Source of the DNA: Gammaproteobacteria bacterium
GTDB taxonomy: Bacteria > Pseudomonadota > Gammaproteobacteria > Steroidobacterales > Steroidobacteraceae
Assembly: GCA_028293775.1 (NCBI GenBank)
Contig: JAQGOD010000087.1
Span: 1 to 5,021 of the forward strand
Length of the DNA: 5,021 nucleotides
Reading direction: 5' to 3'
This document shows, one piece after another, positions 1 through 5,021 of this stretch; position 1 is the first letter of the stretch; every line of letters starts with the position of its first letter. The notes beneath the pieces were generated by a model. It saw nothing but the letters and a program-made list of their open reading frames with translations, had not been told where the DNA came from and ran no database searches. The translations under genes were made by a program, and so were the position numbers.

Positions 1-281
1 GAAATTTCGGGCAGGTAGGCCAATCGGCGATTCTCCGCGAGGGTGCGGAAAAAATTTTCCGCGTGCTCGTCGAGCTCCGTACCTAAGAGGCCCATCACGA
101 ATTGCGCCAGCTCTTCGGCGCTGACCGACGGGCTGCCAAGCAGTTCGTGGACGCGCGGATCGCGCACGGCGGCGGCGGCGGTTCGCAGCATCTGCGACCA
201 TTGCGCCAGACGCTTGTCGGCCTTGGCTTCTTCGAAAGCCGCTTTGGCGTAGGGCCGCGCGATGGTGGTCTTCTCAGCCAT
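1..281 (-). CDS. atpH: ATP synthase F1 delta subunit, 3' end missing
   Basis: This is the delta subunit of F1, the peripheral-stalk protein that ties the alpha/beta head to the b-subunit dimer at the cytoplasmic side of the membrane. The gene enters at an ATG (279-281) and runs off the left edge after 93 codons, about half of the usual 175-180 residues. The N-terminus reads MAEKTTIARPYAKAAFEEA, which matches the family's 'ARPYAKAAF' signature that contacts the alpha-subunit N-termini. Further matches are a helix ending in 'WSQMLRTAA', then 'HELLGSP', 'LDEHAENFFRTLAENRRL' and 'YLPEI', collinear with E. coli AtpH. It starts 11 nt after the atpF stop, and its ribosome-binding site (AGGA, 291-294) overlaps that TAG stop, so translation is probably coupled. 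A run of four GCC alanine codons lies at about residues 35-38. Identity is near certain; only the C-terminal half is unseen. Confidence 0.97.
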   Translation of the reverse strand, partial: MAEKTTIARPYAKAAFEEAKADKRLAQWSQMLRTAAAAVRDPRVHELLGSPSVSAEELAQFVMGLLGTELDEHAENFFRTLAENRRLAYLPEI

Positions 282-292
282 GTCCAGCCGTC

Positions 293-763
293 CTAGATCT
301 GCGCCGCAAGGTGGTCGATCAGATCGCTATGCGTGCGAGGATCGATTTCGCGCTCCAAAATCTTCGACGCGGCGCTGACTGCAATCTGAGCCACATCGCG
401 GCGCAGCGCATCGCGCGCATGTGCCGCTTCCAGACTGATCTGCTCCTTCGCAGATGCCAACAATCGCGCGCCTTCGGCGGTTGCGGCGCCTTTCGCCTCT
501 TCAACCATATCGTTGGCTCGGTGCTGCGCCTGATCGATGATATGACCTGCGCGTTCGCGCGCCTCGCGCATGATTTCCTCGGCGCGCTCATTCGCGGAAG
601 CCAGCTCCTGCTTACCCTTTTCGGCGGCTTCGAGGCCCGCCGCGATCTTGCGCGAACGCTCTTCCATCGGCCCTAAAATCATCGGCCACACGAATTTCAT
701 CGTGAACCAGATTAGAACGATGAACACGAGCATCTGCACGATCAGCGTGAGATTGATATTCAC
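293..763 (-). CDS. atpF: ATP synthase Fo subunit b
   Basis: Subunit b forms the dimeric peripheral stalk: one N-terminal membrane helix, then a long cytoplasmic coiled coil that holds the F1 head static against rotation. The 156-residue product equals the length of E. coli AtpF. Residues 5-27 are the hydrophobic anchor, closed by 'MKFVWP' (K23, W26, P27), and the conserved R36 follows in 'MEERSRKIAAGL'. Residues about 35-130 are an alanine/glutamate/arginine-rich heptad-like helix, and the end ('ILEREID', 'LIDHLAAQI') is the delta-binding region. The start is GTG (761-763) six nt after an AGGAG ribosome-binding site; the next methionine, at residue 11, would cut into the membrane helix. It lies 34 nt after atpE and 11 nt before atpH. 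No defect is visible. Confidence 0.98.
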   Translation of the reverse strand: MNINLTLIVQMLVFIVLIWFTMKFVWPMILGPMEERSRKIAAGLEAAEKGKQELASANERAEEIMREARERAGHIIDQAQHRANDMVEEAKGAATAEGARLLASAKEQISLEAAHARDALRRDVAQIAVSAASKILEREIDPRTHSDLIDHLAAQI

Positions 764-769
764 AATCGT

Positions 770-774
770 CTCCT
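770..774 (-). promoter_or_regulatory. Ribosome-binding site of atpF
   Basis: The minus strand reads AGGAG followed by six nt and then GTG. This strong Shine-Dalgarno match with ideal spacing is what fixes the GTG start of atpF. Confidence 0.85.
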
Positions 775-797
775 GACCAGCACGGTTACCGGCACTG

Positions 798-1064
<267 letters not shown>

Positions 1065-1070
1065 TCAATT

Positions 1071-1075
1071 CTCCT
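1071..1075 (-). promoter_or_regulatory. Strong ribosome-binding site of atpE
   Basis: The minus strand reads TTAGGAGAATTGAATG: AGGAG six nt before the ATG. The 53-nt gap after atpB also has an A/T-rich patch (CACAAATTTC, 1091-1100), which may help initiation, as the leader of E. coli atpE does. Confidence 0.85.
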
Positions 1076-1117
1076 AAGCGAAACAGATCCGAAATTTGTG
1101 TAACAGGACTCGAGGCA

Positions 1118-2002
<885 letters not shown>

Positions 2003-2428
2003 TCAACTATTTTTTGCGCGTCCGCGCGGGACATTTGTCCCGCCGAGCGGCGGCAGCGCATTCGCCAGAGCAACCCAAAACACGAGGAAGGTTGCTACGT
2101 AAGTGCCGAGCATCGCGAGCGGCACCACCTTCATCGTCTTCAGCACCACCACGAACAACACGATGACGATTGCGATCTTGGCGGTTTCGCCTATGAAGAA
2201 CGCACGCATCGCCCGCTGCCCATCAGCGGCCGATTTGCCGCCAAAACCTAGCAATGCCATGACTAAACTCGCGGCGGCGCTGATCCCGCCGCCCATCGCC
2301 GCGGACAGTGCGGCGTGAGGACCCGCAATCAGCCAGCCGAGCAGTGCGCAGACTACGGTAACGGCCGCCTGGCCCAGCACGACGCTGAGAGCCAGCCGCC
2401 GCGCTAAGGCTAAATCGATCGCGACCAA
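2003..2428 (-). CDS. atpI: ATP synthase assembly protein AtpI
   Basis: AtpI is the small membrane protein coded first in many atp operons. In other bacteria it has been linked to c-ring assembly and to magnesium supply, and it is usually dispensable. The 141-residue product has four hydrophobic segments (about 13-36, 39-62, 76-97 and 101-124), a glycine patch 'AMGGGISA' (44-51) and the family's 'GExxK' signature as 'FFIGETAKIAIV' (E81, K84). The C-terminus is short and basic. The start is TTG (2426-2428), preceded by GGGA (2437-2440) with 8-nt spacing. An in-frame TAA two codons upstream (2432-2434) rules out a longer product, and later candidate starts would remove part of the first membrane helix. 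It is the first gene after the promoter at 2492-2520. Sequence conservation in this family is low, so the call rests on topology, signature and position together. Confidence 0.93.
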   Translation of the reverse strand: MVAIDLALARRLALSVVLGQAAVTVVCALLGWLIAGPHAALSAAMGGGISAAASLVMALLGFGGKSAADGQRAMRAFFIGETAKIAIVIVLFVVVLKTMKVVPLAMLGTYVATFLVFWVALANALPPLGGTNVPRGRAKNS

Positions 2429-2445
2429 TTTTTAAATCCCGTGGG

Positions 2446-2466
2446 GCGAAGTCAAGAACACTTCGC
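2446..2466 (-). promoter_or_regulatory. Hairpin in the atp operon leader
   Basis: A perfect 7-bp inverted repeat (GCGAAGT and ACTTCGC on the minus strand) encloses a 7-nt loop, 17 nt before the TTG of atpI and downstream of the predicted transcription start. No T-run follows, so it is not an intrinsic terminator. A role in RNA stability or in limiting atpI translation is only inferred. Confidence 0.45.
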
Positions 2467-2491
2467 TTGTTGTGCCAAAAATGGCCGGCGC

Positions 2492-2520
2492 ATTATAGAG
2501 ACGCCGTCCCGGTGCATCAA
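2492..2520 (-). promoter_or_regulatory. Sigma70-type promoter of the atp operon
   Basis: The minus strand shows TTGATG (-35, 2515-2520), a 17-nt spacer and a perfect TATAAT (-10, 2492-2497). Transcription should begin near 2484-2486, giving a leader of roughly 57 nt before atpI. The bases right after the -10 are GCGCCGG. Such a GC-rich discriminator is typical of promoters repressed by ppGpp and DksA, so growth-rate control is inferred. The promoter begins 24 nt after the parB stop. Confidence 0.82.
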
Positions 2521-2544
2521 GGCGTTTCAAGCCGATTTTTGGTG

Positions 2545-3453
2545 CTATTGGATGTGGGCCAGGATGCCCTCGAGCTCATCCAGACTGTTGTAGCTGACGA
2601 TGAGCTTGCCCTTGCCGGAAGCGGCATGCTGAAAGGCCACTTTGGCGCCTAACTTCTCGGCAATTTCCGTCTCCAACCGGTGAATGTCCGGATCCACGGG
2701 CGCGGCTTGCGTGCCGGGGCCGGCCGCGTGGGGATTCATGATGCGGCGCACCAAAGCCTCGGTGTCGCGCACCGACAAGGTCTTCTTGGCGACCAGCGTC
2801 GCGACTTCGATCTGCTGGCGGCGCGTGCCCAGGCCGAGCAGTGCGCGCGCATGACCCATTTCGATCTGACGGGCCTCGAGCATTTCCTTGACTTCGTCGG
2901 TCAATTCCATCAGCCGCACCAAGTTGCTCACGGCGGCGCGCGAACGCCCGACTGCTTCGGCGGCTGCCTGATGCGTCAAGCCGAATTCTTCGATCAGACG
3001 CAACAGCGCACGGGCTTCTTCCAGAGGATTGAGGTCCTCGCGTTGAATATTCTCGATGAGCGCCATGGCGACCGCGTCTTCGTCGGGCACATCGCGGATG
3101 ACCGCGGGGATTTCCGACAGCCCCGCCATCTGCGCGGCTCGCCAACGGCGCTCGCCGGCGATGATTTCGTAGCGTTGCGATTCGGTCGGATTGGGCCTGG
3201 GCAGAGGGCGCACCAAGATGGGCTGCACCAAGCCGCGGGATTTGATCGAATCGGCCAACTCCCCCAGCGTGTCGGTACGCATGTCGGCACGCGGTTGATA
3301 CTTGCCCCGTTGCAATAAATCCACGGGCAGCGACGCCAAGCGATCGCCCACCATCACGTGCGCCTTGTCCGCATCCGGCACGCCGGCGCGCTGCTTGAGC
3401 AGCGGACTCAATTCAGCGAGGCCTCGACCTAAAGAAGGCTTTTTACCGGACAT
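2545..3453 (-). CDS. parB: Chromosome-partitioning protein ParB
   Basis: ParB loads at parS sites near the origin, binds CTP and slides as a clamp to form the partition complex that ParA moves. With the start at ATG 3451-3453 the protein has 302 residues, normal for chromosomal ParB. It opens 'MSGKKPSLGRGLAEL', the conserved N-terminal ParA-stimulating peptide. The nucleotide-binding domain shows 'GLVQPILVRP' (74-83), 'GERRWRAAQMAG' (100-111) and 'ENIQREDLNPLEEA' (134-147). The parS-reading helix-turn-helix is 'LTHQAAAEAVGRSRAAVSNLVRL' at about 159-181. A variable linker (about 240-255) leads to the C-terminal dimer domain (256-302). It follows parA by 25 nt, with GGGAA (3460-3464) as ribosome-binding site. 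An in-frame ATG at 3537 would add 28 residues and overlap parA by 59 nt. I prefer 3453 because the homologous protein begins exactly there. Confidence 0.96.
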   Translation of the reverse strand: MSGKKPSLGRGLAELSPLLKQRAGVPDADKAHVMVGDRLASLPVDLLQRGKYQPRADMRTDTLGELADSIKSRGLVQPILVRPLPRPNPTESQRYEIIAGERRWRAAQMAGLSEIPAVIRDVPDEDAVAMALIENIQREDLNPLEEARALLRLIEEFGLTHQAAAEAVGRSRAAVSNLVRLMELTDEVKEMLEARQIEMGHARALLGLGTRRQQIEVATLVAKKTLSVRDTEALVRRIMNPHAAGPGTQAAPVDPDIHRLETEIAEKLGAKVAFQHAASGKGKLIVSYNSLDELEGILAHIQ

Positions 3454-3459
3454 GGCAAG

Positions 3460-3464
3460 TTCCC
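3460..3464 (-). promoter_or_regulatory. Ribosome-binding site deciding the parB start
   Basis: The minus strand reads CGGGAACTTGCCATG, with GGGAA about 6 nt before the ATG at 3453. The match is moderate, but it supports this start over the upstream ATG at 3537, which also has an AGGA 7 nt ahead of it inside parA. Confidence 0.55.
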
Positions 3465-3478
3465 GTGAGATTGAGCGA

Positions 3479-4336
3479 TTATACGGTCTCGCCGGAAGGA
3501 TCGGGCGGGCCGGGCGCGTCAGGGGGTCCCGGAGCATCGGGCGGTCCTGGAATATCGGGCGCGCCGGACAGATCGTCGCGGCGAATCATTTCGCCGGCGA
3601 GCGCGAGATAGGCGAGGGCCCCGCGCGACTCCTTGTCGTGAAACAAGACCGGCTTGCCGAAACTCGGGGCCTCGGCGAGGCGCACGTTGCGCGGAATCAA
3701 GGTGCGAAAAACTTTGTCGCCGAAATGCTCGAGCAGCTGCGCGGATACCTCGTTCGCCAAGTTGTTGCGTGGGTCGAACATGGTTCGCAGCAACCCTTCG
3801 ATCTCCAAATCAGGATTGATGCTGTCCTTGATCTGTTCGATGGTTTGCATCAAGGCGGTCAAGCCCTCCAGCGCGTAGTACTCGCACTGCATGGGCACCA
3901 TGACTGAATCCGCCGCCACGAGCGAATTCAACGTGAGCATATTGAGCGAGGGCGGGCAGTCGATGAGGATTACGTCGAAATCTTGGCGCACCGGCATCAA
4001 GGCATTGCGCAACTTGAACTCGCGTCCCACGACCATGGTGAGCAATCGCACTTCGGCGGCCGTTAGATCCTGGTTTGCCGGCATCAACATGAAGCCGCCG
4101 TATTCGACGGTGACCAACGCCTCGACGGCGCTGCAATCCCCCAGCAAGACATCGCAGCTGGTGCGCGACTGTGCATGCTTATCGATACCACAACCCATCG
4201 TGGCATTCCCCTGGGGATCCAAATCGATCAGCAGCACGCGGCGCTTGGTGGCCGTAAGCGATGCGGCAAGATTCACCGCCGTCGTGGTTTTGCCCACGCC
4301 GCCTTTTTGGTTGGCCACCGCAATGACCCGCTTCAA
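3479..4336 (-). CDS. parA: Chromosome-partitioning ATPase ParA (Soj)
   Basis: ParA is a Walker-type ATPase that binds the nucleoid non-specifically as an ATP dimer and is released by ParB, pulling origin regions apart. Visible motifs are the deviant Walker A 'QKGGVGKTTT' (10-19, signature lysine K11, catalytic-loop K16), Walker A' 'LLIDLDPQGNAT' (35-46, D40) and Walker B 'DVILIDCPPS' (121-130, D126). The late conserved block is 'RTLIPRNVRLAEAPSFGKP' (211-229), followed by 'DKESRGALAYLALAGEMIRR' (234-253). The core ends near residue 254. The remaining 31 residues are a proline-rich tail with hexapeptide repeats that is not part of the usual fold. The start is TTG (4334-4336), which places the P-loop at the usual distance from the N-terminus; no in-frame ATG lies upstream before rsmG. 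It sits 32 nt after rsmG and 25 nt before parB. Confidence 0.97.
   Translation of the reverse strand: MKRVIAVANQKGGVGKTTTAVNLAASLTATKRRVLLIDLDPQGNATMGCGIDKHAQSRTSCDVLLGDCSAVEALVTVEYGGFMLMPANQDLTAAEVRLLTMVVGREFKLRNALMPVRQDFDVILIDCPPSLNMLTLNSLVAADSVMVPMQCEYYALEGLTALMQTIEQIKDSINPDLEIEGLLRTMFDPRNNLANEVSAQLLEHFGDKVFRTLIPRNVRLAEAPSFGKPVLFHDKESRGALAYLALAGEMIRRDDLSGAPDIPGPPDAPGPPDAPGPPDPSGETV
3491..3559 (-). repeat. Tandem 18-nt repeat coding the ParA proline-rich tail
   Basis: Three 18-nt units (3542-3559, 3524-3541, 3506-3523) code PDIPGP, PDAPGP and PDAPGP, and a partial fourth (3491-3505) codes PDPSG. The units differ mainly at third codon positions, so the peptide is better conserved than the DNA. 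This suggests an old duplication kept at protein level rather than a fresh slippage product. Confidence 0.85.
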
Positions 4337-4353
4337 TTCTTCGCCCGCTTCAT
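4333..4353 (-). other. Six-codon minicistron overlapping the parA start
   Basis: The minus strand holds ATG AAG CGG GCG AAG AAT TGA, coding MKRAKN. Its TGA shares two bases with the TTG start of parA (TTGA overlap), the geometry of translational coupling. The motif TGAAGCGGG occurs at both starts, 17 nt apart. No strong ribosome-binding site precedes the ATG, so translation is uncertain and chance is quite possible. Confidence 0.3.
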
Positions 4354-4368
4354 GACTTGCTCGATTTT

Positions 4369-5016
4369 TTAGCTTCGCACCAATTCCACCAGATGCCGCT
4401 CGTCGATGAGACCGGGAACCTTCAGGCGATGAACCGCCAACACGCGAAATGATCTCGGCAGCGCGGAGATCTCCTCATCGGGCCTCTTCCCCTTCATCGC
4501 CAGCAACCGCCCGTCCGGCGCGCACAGATGGCCGGCATACGCCACGAAGTCCGCCAGCGATGACAGGGCTCGAGCCACCACTGTATCGAAAAGTTCGAAC
4601 GGCCTATAGGTTTCCGCGCGAGAATTGACGATTAGCACATTGCGGCAGCCGAGGCGCTCGGCGGTCTGCTCCACGAAGCGAGCCTTCTTGCCGGTTGCCT
4701 CGATGAGCGTAAATCGGCGTTGCGGATTGACGATGGCCATCACGAGTCCTGGAAAGCCGGCACCGGTGCCGACATCGGCCAGGCGCTCGCCGCGTAAGTA
4801 AGGCTGCAAACTCAAGCTGTCGAGCACATGTTTGCGCAGCATCCCGGGGCGATCGCGGATCGCGGTTAAATTGAATTGCGCGTTGCCCTGCTCGAGTTCA
4901 TCCACCAGCCGCAGCAGCGCCTCGAGTTGCGCACGGTCGAGCGCCACCCCGAGTTCTCCCGCGCCCGCGGCGAGCATGTCGCGTTCCGGGTCATGCACAG
5001 GTTTAGCGATCGGCAA
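4369..5016 (-). CDS. rsmG: 16S rRNA (guanine-527-N7) methyltransferase RsmG (GidB)
   Basis: RsmG uses S-adenosylmethionine to methylate N7 of G527 in the 530 loop of 16S rRNA; its loss in other bacteria gives low-level streptomycin resistance. The frame codes 215 residues from a TTG at 5016 (family about 205-215). The Rossmann methyltransferase core shows the cofactor motif 'ADVGTGAGFPG' (80-90), 'FTLIEATGKKARFVEQ' (102-117), 'VVARALSSLADFV' (146-158), 'LLAMKGKRPDEEI' (171-183) and the end 'VPGLIDERHLVEL' (200-212), all collinear with E. coli RsmG. The N-terminal 'RWNKxYNLT'-type motif is altered to 'QGNAQFNLT' (43-51). The start is uncertain. The frame stays open to the right edge, a GTG lies at 4998, and an ATG at 4977 with GGAA about 7 nt ahead would give 202 residues. 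mnmG is the expected neighbour beyond the right edge. Confidence 0.95.
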   Translation of the reverse strand: MPIAKPVHDPERDMLAAGAGELGVALDRAQLEALLRLVDELEQGNAQFNLTAIRDRPGMLRKHVLDSLSLQPYLRGERLADVGTGAGFPGLVMAIVNPQRRFTLIEATGKKARFVEQTAERLGCRNVLIVNSRAETYRPFELFDTVVARALSSLADFVAYAGHLCAPDGRLLAMKGKRPDEEISALPRSFRVLAVHRLKVPGLIDERHLVELVRS

Positions 5017-5021
5017 GGGGC

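Larger units (their letters stand above)
2429..2544. other. parB-atpI intergenic control region
   Basis: This 116-nt gap is the longest non-coding stretch in the window. It holds the atp promoter (2492-2520), a short inverted repeat GCCA-AAAA-TGGC (2474-2485) around the predicted transcription start, and the 7-bp leader hairpin (2446-2466). No terminator with a T-run follows parB, so read-through from the partitioning genes into atp looks possible. Confidence 0.8.

Noticed and set aside
778..797. Imperfect hairpin in the atpE-atpF gap
   Set aside because: The pairing is short, with mismatches or wobble pairs, and gives no convincing stem.
2501..2525. ACGCC-N15-GGCGT inverted repeat as a parB terminator or operator
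   Set aside because: It has only five base pairs and a 15-nt loop, no T-run follows, and it sits on the promoter itself.
2467..2652. Plus-strand 61-codon frame starting in the parB-atpI gap
   Set aside because: It crosses the atp promoter and ends inside parB in antisense, with no ribosome-binding site or recognisable motif.
3350..3365. CACGTG core inside parB as a possible parS site
   Set aside because: Only the central six bases and about two flanking bases agree with TGTTTCACGTGAAACA, which is near chance level for a GC-rich coding region.
3457..3470. GTTCCCGTGAGA near the parA-parB junction as a degenerate parS
   Set aside because: It lacks a base of the palindrome centre and has no symmetric right arm.
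4180..4190. TTATCGATA in parA as a DnaA box
   Set aside because: It differs from TTATCCACA at three positions, is isolated and lies within coding sequence; no oriC features were seen.

Overview
The window is a stretch of bacterial core chromosome in which every recognisable gene lies on the minus strand. In transcription order (right to left) they are rsmG (16S rRNA methyltransferase), parA and parB (chromosome partitioning), then atpI, atpB, atpE, atpF and the first part of atpH (F1Fo ATP synthase). The order rsmG-parA-parB-atpI-atpB-atpE-atpF-atpH is the classic near-origin arrangement of many Gammaproteobacteria. The AtpE sequence resembles the Pseudomonas type (long 'QVKMFIVA' segment and 'FFTFANPF' tail) more than the E. 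coli type. Base composition is GC-rich (about 60% by eye, not counted). I infer a GC-rich gammaproteobacterium outside the enterics and make no genus call.

Right part (about 2545-5021): rsmG, parA and parB follow each other with gaps of 32 and 25 nt and no visible terminator or promoter between them, so they are probably co-transcribed. RsmG methylates 16S rRNA at G527. ParA (deviant Walker ATPase) and ParB (CTP-dependent DNA clamp) segregate the origin region. No convincing parS site or DnaA box was seen here. ParA ends in an unusual proline-rich hexapeptide repeat, and its TTG start overlaps the stop of a six-codon minicistron.

Middle (2429-2544): this 116-nt gap is the only real intergenic control region. 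It holds a strong sigma70-type promoter (TTGATG, 17 nt, TATAAT) facing the atp genes, with a GC-rich discriminator, and a 7-bp hairpin in the inferred leader before atpI.

Left part (1-2428): atpI, atpB, atpE, atpF and atpH form the upstream half of the ATP synthase operon. The membrane-sector genes a, c and b carry all the key residues I checked (a-R208, c-D63, b-R36), so the motor looks intact and proton-type. Ribosome-binding sites are strong before atpE and atpF and weak before atpB, in keeping with the unequal subunit stoichiometry. atpH runs off the left edge; the remaining F1 genes are expected beyond it.

I found no mobile element, CRISPR array, RNA gene or novel multi-gene system. This is an ordinary housekeeping region, and the findings are small-scale oddities within it. 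The many plus-strand open frames are antisense shadows produced by GC-rich codon usage.
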